Source: Chaetomium olivaceum
Lineage: Eukaryota > Ascomycota > Sordariomycetes > Sordariales > Chaetomiaceae
DNA: 64,000 bases
Assembly (NCBI GenBank): GCA_039881045.1
Contig: JAYWVB010000084.1
Coordinates: 1-64,000 of the forward strand
Direction of reading: 5' to 3'
Shown here: in pieces, positions 21,819-32,685 of the stretch
How positions within the stretch are numbered: position 1 is the first letter of the stretch
Layout: each line of letters begins with the position of its first letter
Notes under the pieces: model-generated
The model's database searches: none
What the model was told of the DNA's origin: nothing
What the model saw: the letters and a program-made list of their open reading frames with translations, nothing else
Made by a program: the position numbers and the translations under genes

Positions 21819-24040
21819 ATGTCGAAAGCCGCAACGGTCAAGGAGGTCGTCAAGGAGACGCTGGTGGGCTCAACAGAGCCCGAGCAGTACTCGGCGCAAA
21901 CCAAGGCCCGCTTCAACCGCCATGCTGCGAAGGACCCCGCAACGGGCGAGCTCTACCTCGGCCCGGAGCAGTTCATCGACGCGATTGCCCCGCCTCATGA
22001 GGACTACGTGAGTGCCCCGCGCTTGGTCGCGCGCTAAACAGGGCGCACGCAGGCTAACATGAATCCGTACACAGCACAAGATCAAACGGGAACAGTACTC
22101 GATTCTGTTTCACGTCGCTGACCGGACAAACAAGGGCAAGCTGTCGCTTGCTGACTGGGGGTACTTCGAGAACATTCTCAGCAAGCCCGACGCCGAATAT
22201 GAGATCGCGTTCCGCCTCTTCGACGTCGACCGCCTGGGCACCGTAAAATATGAAGACTTTCGTAACCTGTACGAACTGAACAAGGGCCCTGACACCATCC
22301 CGTTCGACTGGGACTGTGAGTGGGCAAAGTTGTACATTGGCGGCAAGACAAAGAGGCACAACATGAATTACCAGCAGTTTTCACAAATGCTCCGCGGTCT
22401 CCAGGGCGAGCGTGTGCGACAGGCCTTCCAGCGCTTTGACGCCGACGGCGACGGGTTCATCGAGCCCGAGGAGTTTGCTACCATCATCCAGCAGACGGCC
22501 AAGCATAAGCTCTCGGACCACCTGCTCGAGAACCTCCACACGCTGTGCAACATTGCCCAGGGCAGCAAGATCTCGTATGCCAACGTCCGGGCTTTCCTGA
22601 ACATGATCAACGAGATGGACTTGGTGGAGCTCATCGTCAGGCGCGCCTGCTCGAAGAGCAAGGACGGCCGCATCACCAGGGCCGAGTTCCTCAACCAGGC
22701 TGCCAGGATTACCCGGTTCTCGCTCTTCACCCCAATGGAAGCCGACATTCTGTTCCATTTCGCAAGTCTTGACGAACCCTCTGGCCGGCTGGGGCTCAGG
22801 GACTTCACCAAGGTCCTCGATGCCACCTGGAGGCGGCGCGACGAAGAGGAGGATGGCCGTCCTACCGCCGCCAAATCCTCGGGGCAAAACTTCCTCGGCC
22901 AAGCCCTTGAATCAGCTTACAACTTCGGTCTCGGTAGTGTCGCCGGCGCTTTTGGCGCCTTCATGGTGTACCCCATCGATCTGGTCAAGACACGCATGCA
23001 AAACCAGCGTGGCGCGGATCCCGGGCAGCGGCTCTACAAAAAACTCGATTGATTGTTTCAGGAAGGTGATTCGCAACGAGGGATTCAGGGGCCTGTACTC
23101 AGGCGTCCTCCCCCAGCTCGTCGGTGTTGCGCCCGAGAAGGCCATCAAGCTGACCGTGAACGATCTTGTCCGCAACTGGTTCACTGATAAGCAGGGTCAG
23201 ATCTGGTGGGGTTCTGAGGTGTTTGCTGGTGGTGCTGCCGGTGGTTGCCAAGTCGTACGTTGTTCGGTTTTGGATTCGGAAATGTGATGGTACTGATGCT
23301 GATTGCGCTGCAGGTTTTCACCAACCCCTGGAGATTGTCAAGATTCGTCTCCAAGTGCAAGGCGAGGTCGCCAAGAGCGTCGAGGGCGCGCCGAAGCGGT
23401 CGGCCATCTGGATCGTACGCAACCTCGGTCTGGTCGGGCTGTACAAGGGCGCATCGGCGTGTCTGCTCCGTGATGTGCCTTTCTCGGCCATCTACTTCCC
23501 GACGTATTCGCACCTGAAGAGGGACCTCTTTGGCGAGACACAGACCACGAAGCTAGGCGTTTTACAACTTCTGACGGCTGGTGCCATCGCCGGTATGCCC
23601 GCCGCGTATCTCACCACGCCGTGCGACGTCATCAAGACCCGTCTCCAAGTCGAAGCCCGCAAAGGTGACACGACCTACACAGGCCTTCGTCACGCGGCCA
23701 AGACGATTTGGAAGGAGGAGGGTTTCCGGGCCTTCTTCAAGGGCGGTCCCGCGCGCATCTTCCCTCGTCGCCGCAGTTCGGCTTCACCCTCGCCGCGTAC
23801 GAGTTCCTGCAAACTTCCATCCCATTCCCAGGCGGGAAGGCCGAGGCCAAGGCGGTGAGCGGCGTTGCCGAGGCTGTGTCAACCCTGAAGGAAAAGGCGG
23901 TCGATAGCCCGTTTTACCGCTCCCGCAACGCGCTCAAGATCCTACTCGACCTGGACGAGCATTTCGGGCGGACACCGCTTGGGCCGAATTCACAGGGCTG
24001 GAAAGCACTGCCTGGCTGGATGGGAACGAAGACTGCGTAG
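21819..24040 (+). CDS. AGC1: Calcium-binding mitochondrial aspartate-glutamate carrier (Agc1/Aralar type), with three frame breaks
   Basis: This inner-membrane carrier exchanges aspartate and glutamate and supports the malate-aspartate shuttle. Exons 21819-22007, 22075-23254 and 23314-24040. EF-hand repeats fill the N-terminal half, including a loop DADGDGFIEPEE near residue 184. The carrier half starts near residue 345 and has all three signature repeats: PIDLVKTRMQ, PLEIVKIRLQ and PCDVIKTRLQ. Three single-base errors break the frame: an extra A in the run 23038-23043 (YKN-S context), a missing C in the run 23325-23328 (just before the second signature) and a missing base near 23763. Corrected length would be ~698 aa, the usual size for the family. 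All three lie in highly conserved stretches, so the encoded protein as sequenced would be truncated. Sequencing error is more likely than a pseudogene. Confidence 0.9.
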
Positions 24041-24858
24041 GAGGGTATTAATATCGTGCTGCGGTGACGGCAGATAAGGCGCGGCATTGATCTCGGCCGG
24101 GCGGGCGGTTTCGGCAGTGCAGATCGGCAAGGACGGGCGGACCTGCAGCCGCACATATCCGCCCGTCTGGGTCGGCGATTTACACACATTAGCCAAATAA
24201 CGCGGCCCGCCAACCGACACGCAACAGTGTCATCCGATCTTTAATTTCACAAGCGGGAGGGTGGCATGGATCTTGTCTGCACCTGCATTGGCATTAGCGA
24301 TCGACCCGGGAGACGGGTAGACGACCGTTTCCAAGACAAGACCATTTGAATGGCATGCATCGCGGCAGCAGGCGTTACCGGTATTTCCCAGGATTGTGAT
24401 TTTCTTGACTTTTACCTCTGTCTTTTTTTGGGTCAACCTTTTCTTTCATTTTTGGCTTTTGAGCGATTTAGCTGATGAAAAAAAAGGTGATGACGACCGT
24501 TGGCTTGTTGTCGTGTATTTGTGTGTCTATTTCTCAGATGAGCTGTGTCCTTTTGTGTCGGTGAAAAAGGGGTCTTAGATAAAGATGGGGGCGCGTGCCA
24601 TAGACACCGTACACAGATACACCCAGACATATAGGCGGGCTAGAGGTAGATGGCAATAGATGCGTTCAACGTGTTGATTCCTTCTATGCACTAATTCTTG
24701 CTGTCTTTCGTCCCCTGCTATTAGTTTGGTTGCCCAACATCGTATCATAACTATCATTTACCCCTCCTACCTATATCCCACGATCCCCATCAATCCACCA
24801 TCCTTCCAGCTCCCAAAGCAGGTATATATCTACCCGGGCACCTAAACAAGATAAGTAC
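24041..24858. other. Intergenic region between convergent genes
   Basis: It lies between the 3' ends of the carrier and the F-box-like gene. It contains T-rich stretches near 24410-24430, consistent with 3' UTR and polyadenylation sequence. Nothing else is seen. Confidence 0.5.
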
Positions 24859-25806
24859 CTATACAACCAAACCCACTCCCCCGCCAACCACCCTTCTCCC
24901 CTCCGCCCCACCCGTCGTCGACTTCCACCCCAACCCACCCTCCTCCCTCCCGTCCCCAACCCCGTCCTCCAAAACCCCGCCGCCTAACCGGGAAGAAGGA
25001 CCCACCGCCGGCGCCATCATCCGGCCCCGCAGCCATGCGACGTATGCCTCGAGCCCGGCCGTCGCCCCGACGATCTCCACCCGCCGCACGCCGCGCACCT
25101 GCTCGAACGGCTGGAGCGTGTACACGCCGATGTCGATGTTGTTGTTAGCGGCGCTGTTGGTGTGGGTGTTGGTGTTGGGCGTGCGGGTTGCCGGTATTCC
25201 GCGCCATAGGTCGAGCGTGAGCACGTCGGCGTGGCTGAAGGATGCGCTGAGGTGCGTGGGTACGGTGCACGGTGTGGTGTCATCGCCGTCGTCGTTGTCG
25301 CTGTTGTTAGGGCTGCTGCCGGTCTGGGATGGTTGGTTGGTGGCGCGTGGCGGGTCGAGGCGCAGGCGGAGGTGCCACTTTTTGATTAGGTGGGTGTTGG
25401 GGTTGGTGGTCAAAAGGGTCGTTTTCTTCTTCCCTGAGATGGCGGTCGGGGCGAAGTTGGTCCCGAGGATGGTCGCGACTGGTCGGCAGGGGGTGCAGTA
25501 TGGGTGGTAGAGCGTTGGCTGCGCGGTGAGGCGGACGGGGTGCGCGGAGAAGGTGTTCTGGCCATACAGGACGGGGAGGGCTTCGTAGTAGGTTTGGGTG
25601 TTGACTCGCAGGATTTGGGGGTGTAGGGTTGGTTTGGAATTGGTTGCTGTGGGGGAGGAGCCCAAGGGCGAGGCGGCGTAGGAGCAGCGGTAGGTCACTT
25701 GGAGGGTTTCGGGTGGCGGTGGTGGTGGGAGGACGAGGAGGTACGTGTATATCTCGAGCCGGAGTTCGACGGGGAGTGTCAGGAAGGTTGGCGGGTTTCG
25801 GGGCAT
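24859..25806 (-). CDS. F-box-like fungal protein of unknown function
   Basis: A single-exon protein of 315 aa. The N-terminal FLTLPVELRLEIYTYLLVLP (residues ~8-27) matches the short F-box-like or 2EXR-type helix found in many fungal proteins of unknown role. Downstream LHPQILRVNTQTYYEALPVLY also fits that family, where a leucine-rich strand follows (L-R-V-N-R-Q-I-Y-x-E pattern). The C-terminus is glycine-rich and may be poorly conserved. If a true F-box, it would link substrates to an SCF ubiquitin ligase, but no substrate-binding repeat is visible. The ATG at 25806 is used; the frame continues 16 codons upstream without an ATG. It is divergent from ERS1. Confidence 0.7.
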   Translation of the reverse strand: MPRNPPTFLTLPVELRLEIYTYLLVLPPPPPPETLQVTYRCSYAASPLGSSPTATNSKPTLHPQILRVNTQTYYEALPVLYGQNTFSAHPVRLTAQPTLYHPYCTPCRPVATILGTNFAPTAISGKKKTTLLTTNPNTHLIKKWHLRLRLDPPRATNQPSQTGSSPNNSDNDDGDDTTPCTVPTHLSASFSHADVLTLDLWRGIPATRTPNTNTHTNSAANNNIDIGVYTLQPFEQVRGVRRVEIVGATAGLEAYVAWLRGRMMAPAVGPSSRLGGGVLEDGVGDGREEGGLGWKSTTGGAEGRRVVGGGVGLVV

Positions 25807-26892
25807 TTTGATGGAGGCTGGTTGGTGAACGGGTGGTGTCGATGGTGGAGGCAAAGGTATTGGCGGGAAGAAACGGCAGTCAGCTCGAGTCTACTATCTA
25901 CAGTGCAGGATCATCTACTTATTCAACAAGGCTGTGGGCGCCCCGTCTCTCAAAAGAGCCAACGTCCAAAGCGCTTGAAGCGGTGAAGGTGAATTCAGCT
26001 TGTCCCAACCGAATCTCTTCTACATGACGTAGCTCGAATCAGGAAGTGCATTGGCCCAGCCACGGCGCACTTATCGCCTTCTGGAATCGGGATGGATCGA
26101 GACAAGAACCAGACGCGGCAGACATGTTTGCCATGTACCGGCATCGACGGGACATGTGATTCGTCTCCCTGGGGAGCCCAGAACGGTGACCTGTCAAGAA
26201 TCGGACCGGTCAGACTCGGGACCAGGATTGTGCATGACCGGATGCAATGGGCTCGGCATCTGCAGTGAGCCTAGACCAGGGTCGGGATGCTGTTGTCGAG
26301 TCAAAGGCAAGCTTATCGTTGCTTTCCGGCAGTCACCATTGATGATAAGAAACGGAGAATTAGGATGGATTGCATCAATGTCAACTCTCAGCCTCGGTGC
26401 AGAAGCTGTCATCAGGGAACAGTTTGTAAATAGGCATGCGCATACCATGAGATATCATTTCCATCTCTCCATTTGTATGGAATTGCCGTGGAACGACAAA
26501 AGGAGTGTAGGACAAAAGTGGCTGTTCTGTCTTAGGTGCTCTGACTTTTCGGTCAGTCGTGTTGGCGTTACGAATCGGCACTGAGTGACTGCGGGTGCCC
26601 ACCTCATCCCATCCCATCACCCATGCCCGCATGTTCAGCCATGCTAACCTGGAGAAGTCCCTGGCGCTAGCCAAATGAGGATTAGCCTTTACCCCATGTG
26701 TGAACCCCAATCCCACCTGAGCACGCAAGATCAACGACGTCTTTGTGCAGATTAGATTACCGTCGCAACCGCCTTCCACATTCCCTTGCAGCAGCGCGCA
26801 TCGCGAACATCGGCGCCGTCGCACAGCACCAGCGCGTTGTCGCTCATTTAGTGTATGCTTTTCCTGGTCGCTCTCTACGTTCCTCCGCTACC
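25807..26892. other. Divergent intergenic region upstream of the F-box-like gene and ERS1
   Basis: A 177-codon frame at 26051-26584 (+) begins on a non-ATG codon and shows no domain, so I do not call it. Otherwise this is 1.1 kb of presumptive promoter sequence for two divergent genes. Confidence 0.45.
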
Positions 26893-27790
26893 ATGGGATT
26901 TCTCGAGTTTCTATCCGCTCTTTTTGGCGTGATATACTTCGTGGCGTGGTCAGTGAGCTTTTATCCGCAGTCGATGCTCAACTTCAGACGCAAGTCCACA
27001 TCTGGGACCACTGTTGACTTCCCCCTGATCAACTGCCTGGGTATGCCTCCAGTCCATAATTATTGTGTGTCTTTACAGCATGTTGATAGATAGTGTAACA
27101 GGCTTCGCTGCCTACTTTGTCTCCAATACGGCATTCTACTATTCGCCCTTAATCCGTGCTCAATATGCCGCCCGCTATAAGGGGCTGGCCCCAACCGTGC
27201 ATTTCAACGACATTACTTTTGCTGCGCACGGCCTCTTACTGTCGCTCATCACCACCAGCCAGTACTTATACCCCCGGGCATGGGGGTTCACTCCTAGTAT
27301 GGGCAACAGGCCCAGTCGTTCCATCCTCGGTATCTTTTTTGGCTGCGTAGTCGGCACCACAACGGCTATCTTCATCGTGCTCGGGTCTCCCGAGCGGGAT
27401 AGCACTCACGAAGCCGTGTCGTCGTGGGTTTGGCTTGACGCTATCTACGCCATATCGTACGTCAAGCTGATTGTGACGCTCATCAAATACACACCCCAAG
27501 TCCTTGTCAACTACCGCAACAAGTCGACGAAGGGCTGGAGTATTCTGCAAATTCTTCTCGACTTCTCCGGCGGCATCCTCAGCATTTCCCAGCAATCCAT
27601 AGACAGCTATATACAACGTGACTGGTCCGGCATCACAGGCAACCCCGTCAAGTTCGCCTTGGGCAACGTCTCCATGATGTACGATCTGGTATTCATGACC
27701 CAGCATTATGTGCTCTACCGCGGCACAGACGGGAAGTCGACGGAGGGCGACTCGCTGCTTGGGTCGGATGAAGAGCGCCGGATTGACTAA
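26893..27790 (+). CDS. ERS1: Cystinosin/ERS1-type lysosomal (vacuolar) cystine transporter
   Basis: Cystinosin-family proteins export L-cystine from lysosomes or vacuoles with protons. Exons 26893-27040 and 27102-27790 are joined by a 61-nt phase-1 intron, giving 278 aa. About seven hydrophobic segments are present. Both PQ-loop motifs are visible: SFYPQSMLNFRRKSTSG (~residues 24-40) and KYTPQVLVNYRNKSTKGWS in the second half. The nearby LDFSGGILSISQQSIDSY matches the conserved segment after the second PQ loop in the family. The chosen start at MGFLEFLSALFG sits directly before the first membrane segment, with CTACC before the ATG. Length and motif order fit fungal ERS1 closely. Confidence 0.93.
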
Positions 27791-29207
27791 TTTATCAGCC
27801 ATAAATCGGCTGGCTTTGGATTCCTTTTGGGCATCGATGTTTTGCGGATAAGGTACGGTTGGGCTCTTGCATAGTTACAATCTCGTGACGGAAATTGTTT
27901 CTCCTGTCAAGTCAAGTCCACGCAACTCGATCTTTCGACCACCTGGTTCGATGCCTCCCTCCCCGATTTCCCTATTCCGACATATCGCCTGCCGGCTGGT
28001 CCTTTGTATCAGCTTTTGCATTGGTCATCTTTGTATCTGCGGGCCTTGCCGCTTTTCGCAATGGATCACTGCCAATCGCCCCCTGACATCGAATGCCCCA
28101 GCTGCAAAGCGCTGCGGCACTCTATCAAGCATGAGAACGATGATGCATGGTCTATTGAAGTCGCCGGCTGTCCTGATGTTTCTGGGCCCCGACCCCCACT
28201 GTCGTTTTGGCAACGCCCGCCCATACAAGATCGCAAAGTTTCTTGATTTGGTTCCCATGCCAGAAACCATGAGCTAGGAAGAGACTACGACGGTACCGAT
28301 CAGTGTTATGCTGTCTACAAAACTCTCTCTCGCCCAACCTCTTCCGTGATCCTGGCCCGGACGGCTGGGGGCGAGATCGGTGGCCACCTTTGTCCAATCA
28401 GTGCGATAGTATACTGAGCATAGAAGCAGCCATGTCAACCGGTATCTGGGTCGTCCAGCTTGCTAGCCTCGCAGGTGTTCGCAGTATTACCGGGAAGTGA
28501 GTGGTCCACTGCATGATACTCGTGTATGGCAGGACATTAACACGAACCTGGAAACTTGTCAGACCCAAAGGAAAGATTCTCAGGCTCGGCTCAGATTTCC
28601 TCCGCGACGAAACCAGGGATACCCCATAGATGGTTGACGACTTCAATATAAATCGAGTTCTCCCGGGTGGATGATACCGCCGGGTTCAAATATTCCAAAT
28701 GGCCGACGACTGAGCCAAGCCTTCGAACCACCCTGACCTGGTTAAGCCCGCAACAATTGAACTGAGTGATGTCTCCGCCGCCCACGCCAAGATAATCTCG
28801 CTCTACGGACAAGCTCGAGAAAGCCGTGAAATAGGTACCAGCCCCCTACTGGCATTGGAAGTCAGTGTTCTTTTTCAGCATGTAATCCAATAGCCACAAA
28901 CCTTGAGAGCTCCCGTGCCAATTCTTGTTTGTTGTGGTTTTGACCCGCAATGGCTTGCTATAACCATTTGTGGTGGGCCTGTTCGGGGAGCCGCAAAGCC
29001 TGCAGACATGCGAATCCAACCATGAACTTTGTGATGTCAGACATCATGATATTGCTGACCACGGGCTTTTGTTTGTTAGTATGCTTGCTAATGCGCCTAC
29101 TTTGACATGAGCTCAGGACCGTTATGGAGAAGGGATTGTGTTTTCTTCTATGTTGCTACAGTGTTTTCTACACCAGAACGATCCACCCACTCTTTGCCGT
29201 CCTGGCC
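27791..29207. other. Intergenic region, AT-richer than neighbours
   Basis: 1.4 kb between ERS1 (+) and a minus-strand gene, so both flanking 3' ends converge here. A 70-codon open stretch at 28591-28845 (-) looks mildly protein-like (has CCGLNQVRVV) and could be a decayed exon, but no gene model works. The rest shows nothing. Confidence 0.4.
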
Positions 29208-30425
29208 CTAATAAAACGCCTTGCGTAGCCTCTCCTCTTCAAGCCAATCAAAGAGGCACGCGTTGAGCATGTCACCGAGGTAGTCCTCGGAGCGGCTTTC
29301 CAACGGGCTCTCTTCGACGCCCTCGATACCGTCCTCCAGAACTTCTTCCATGACCTCCTCGAAGGTTCCATAGGAGATTTCGTTCATCATCTCCTCAAAG
29401 TCCACTCCAACCGGCTCGTCCAAGTTCGCCTCGAGGCTCTGCCCTGGACAATCCTGGAAGCTCCGCAACTCTTCGTTCCCTGAGTCACCCTCAAGACTCG
29501 TCAGCTCGGAGTTCGTTTCGGAAACGCCTAGCGAAATGCTTCGATCCACAGTGGCCACCATCGTCCCTTCTTGCTCTTCCTTCTCCGGATCACCCTTCAA
29601 GGAGTGCTCGGAGTCCGATTCAGAACCGTTGGGCGGCATGCTTTCCACCACCGGGCCGTCTGACATCTTCTCACCCTCGTTTCCAGACGGAAAGTAGTCC
29701 GCGGGCGAGGCGCTCTTCTCCATCATGCTGTCCGACATCTCGTCATCCGCCTCGTACAAAGAACCCTTGTCGATCTCCTCCCCTTCCTCCTCAAAAAGCG
29801 ACATTTTGTCTCCATCCTCGTCCATCCCATCCATGTCCATCCCATCCTCCTCCATCCCCTTCTCCAAAACCCGATACCCCTCCGTCCACCAGCTCTCCCG
29901 AGGCTCGGTATCCCCCTCGGTCAGCAGCTCCGCACGCTGCGTCCTCGCCTCCTCCACCCGGCGGCGCCACATCTGCTCCGAGCCGCGCTCGCCGTGCTGC
30001 CGCGCCATCTGGGCGCGCGCGTCCAGCGCCGTCGTGTCCCGCACCCACTGGATGCCGGTGAGCTCCTCGAGGGCGAGCTCCAATCGCGCGCCCGAGAGGT
30101 TGAGCGCGCCGCCTTTGGCGTCCCTGTCAGCGGGGGAGGGGTGTTAGTATTTGTTTGTAGTTTTTTTGGCGGTAGGGGGATGGTGTGAGTCGACGGGGTG
30201 GGGGCAACGGGGTGATGGCGATGGGGTGGGAGTGACATCGTAGAGGGCCGGGGGAGGCGGGGGGTGCACGTACCAGTGTTCCTGCCAGCACTCTCGGCAC
30301 AGGAACTCGGTGGTGTAGAGGGCCTGCTCTCTACGCGTGCAGAGAGGAGGAGAGGAAGCTGTGCACTGCACGAACTTGGTGCTGGTGTGGTTGCGGCAGT
30401 GATGCAGGACAGTGAAGAGACACAT
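29208..30425 (-). CDS. Unknown acidic protein with N-terminal Cys/His cluster
   Basis: Exons 30425-30274 and 30123-29208 are joined by a 150-nt phase-2 intron, giving 355 aa. I do not recognise the family. The first exon begins MCLFTVLHHCRNHTSTKF and carries several Cys and His residues, ending CRECWQEHW, which suggests a small zinc-binding fold. After it comes a helical region (LELALEELTGIQWVRD, then EQMWRRRVEEARTQRAE). The rest is strongly acidic, Ser/Glu/Asp/Met rich and probably disordered, with a final more ordered DYLGDMLNACLFDWLEEER. No signal peptide or membrane segment is seen. The splice is supported because both frames meet exactly at conserved GT and AG sites; the longer open frame of exon 1 past the donor is proline-rich and unlikely to be coding. 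Confidence 0.65.
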
Positions 30426-32685
30426 GGTTGCAGTTGGTGGGGGTTGGATGCTCGACCGGGGTGATGTATAGTTGGAGGGTGATGGTCCTCGGCCGGGGTG
30501 ATGTGTAGTTCGAGGGTGGTAGTCGGCGTGATAAAAAGAGATAGTGGTGATCAAGGTGGTGCAAGCAAAGAAAGAGGGTGGTGATCAAGGTGATGGTGCA
30601 AAGAGAGAGGCAGTGCCAGTTTCGAAAAAAGGATTTGTATGATGAATGACCGAACCAGCTGTTTGGTATTTTGAGGTGTGAGTTTGTGCGGTTATCCGGG
30701 TTTTGTTTTTCCTTCGTGGGGACGGGGGGCAGAGGTTGTCATAAACCTCGACATCCTCGTACGTACGGTAAAGATGGCTATGAAAATAGCACCGTCCAGT
30801 CCGGCCTGGCGATCTCCTTGACAATGGGGATAAGCTTGGAGGCCAGTTAGGGTTCTGTATGCCGCGCACCTGTTTGCCAAGTCGATCAAGCGGATGGGTA
30901 GCCCTTGAAGAGGAGGTAAGCTGCAACCCTTGGTTGACAAACAACATGATCTATGTATGATAGATCGTAGCAATATTGGTTTTATCTTTCCCTGGCCATT
31001 CACACACCCAACCACTCTTTCACTTTAACTCACAATGCCCCTCGTTATGGCAACCAATAACGCGTACCAGGTCATCCTCAAGTACAGACTGGGGAGAGGA
31101 AGAGCTTCCACCACATCAACATGCCCAGTCCAAAACCCGCTTCTCCTCCAGCTTCGAAAACAGAAACAGATTGGTCACACTTGTACCTTTCATTGTCACA
31201 AAGGCCACATCACTGCGCCCTGCTCTGAAAAATACGTAACCAGACAAGTCGTCAAACAATCTATCAGGACATAGCAGCAAGAAAGCCTTCCAAATATATC
31301 TAGCACCAGAACATACATTAACAACTCACTAATATGAGAATCTAGGCACTTAGGCAATTAACCTCGACCGAGCAGCCAGACAATCAAAGATACAGCAAAA
31401 GGACACAAAAACAGTAAAGGGGGTGAGGGACGAACAGAGACGGCGTCGTATTTTCTTTTCCCCTTCGTGGTCGAAGCTAAGATGACACCACAAACAAATT
31501 GCCAGCCCAGAGATCTGAACAAGAAGTCGAATTATGCCCCGAGGCATCTGATAAACGCGGAGAAGAGAAGGCAACAGGAGCTAAAAATGACGGCGGAGGC
31601 GGAGGTTTAGGAGAACACTTTGGCTGGGGACGGGCAGGCCAAGGGGGGTTGGATGAAGGCGGCCAAGCGCTTTATTGACAATTTCCGGTCGTATAAGTAG
31701 TTTTATTCGTAGGAGAAGTATATCAAGTTTCTGGGGCTGTGGTTTCAATGTGTAAGGGCAGGTAACGGCTCTGGCGAGGAATATGAAGCTGGCTGCCATG
31801 GAAGAACGGTTGCGGCAGACCTTGCGCCTGCCGAAGGCCAGGAGCAGGTAATCAGGATAGCGCCCAGTTGGTATGTTGGGATGTCATCTTGATACTCCAA
31901 ACGGCAAGAAAGAAATTTGTTCTGAATTCCAGATGGACCAAGTATAACGGCTTATAGTTTAGATGCTACTCGACAATTATCACAGGTCACTGACACCAGC
32001 TCTCGAAGCCAGTACATATTGTTCATACGCACGGGGCCGTAGATTATTTCAATGGAGCAAATATTGATCATTTCTCTAGAATGGAGGACCTGTAGGCCTC
32101 TATCGGCTAGTCTGTACCAGCCGGTCGATGAAGTCGAGCAGTACAGGTTAGCTTCCTCTATATGCAAGCTTTTCCAAAGCGTGGGGGGTTTAAGCGGCTA
32201 GACCCGAGTCAGTCGAGTAATTGTCAATGTCCCTAACTAATTACATAGGTATACCTGAGGCATTACCTATTTGTTGAGGGGAACCGTGTCGATAACCCCC
32301 GCAATTGCTGTGCCACCCACCCTCCAATTTTTAGTCTTATTTTTACTCAGCTCATAGATTCATAAGCTTTCGAGGTCAGCTTTCTAGCATTTGGTTAGCC
32401 TCGGGTCCTCAACCGCTCAACAGCGGCTCAACAACACCGGGGGTCCACGGCGCCAGTGTTGTCCCCACGCTACTCCGACCTCGGCCCACAATTCTTCCCT
32501 GGAGCTATAAACTTGCAATCGCTGGCTGAAAAAAATAATCTTGTCAGGGAAGTCACCTTTTATCTCAACCTTTCTTGGACGCCCGTCATAGCAAGCCGCG
32601 ACAGCACACAACTCCACAAACCTGAGACAGGGTCATAGCCAGAACAGACTATCAGCACGCACCTCCATTGCTTTTCAGTCAAAGT
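30426..32685. other. 2.3-kb divergent intergenic region
   Basis: It is the promoter region for the acidic unknown protein (-) and the ACS permease (+). Positions 30430-30600 contain imperfect short repeats of a GGTGATG-type unit. A 79-codon frame near 31035 starts with MPLVMATNNAY behind a CT-rich leader, but I cannot support it as a gene. Positions 31270-32400 are AT-richer. Confidence 0.4.
32516..32522 (+). promoter_or_regulatory. TATA-like element upstream of the ACS permease
   Basis: TATAAAC lies 170 nt before the ATG at 32686, in a stretch otherwise lacking TATA-like sequence. Its role is inferred from position and sequence only. Confidence 0.35.

Noticed and set aside
23014..23063. Intron that would remove the first frameshift in the aspartate-glutamate carrier
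   Set aside because: Available GT and AG sites do not join the two frames in phase and would delete conserved residues; a single extra A explains the break better.
28591..29047. Possible small secreted protein gene (-) with an in-frame TAG at 28958-28960
   Set aside because: The only workable donor (28901) and acceptor (28846) are out of phase, the first exon contains a stop, and no family is recognisable.
31035..31274. 79-codon frame (+) behind a CT-rich leader
   Set aside because: No domain or signal peptide, and composition changes along the frame; cannot be supported.
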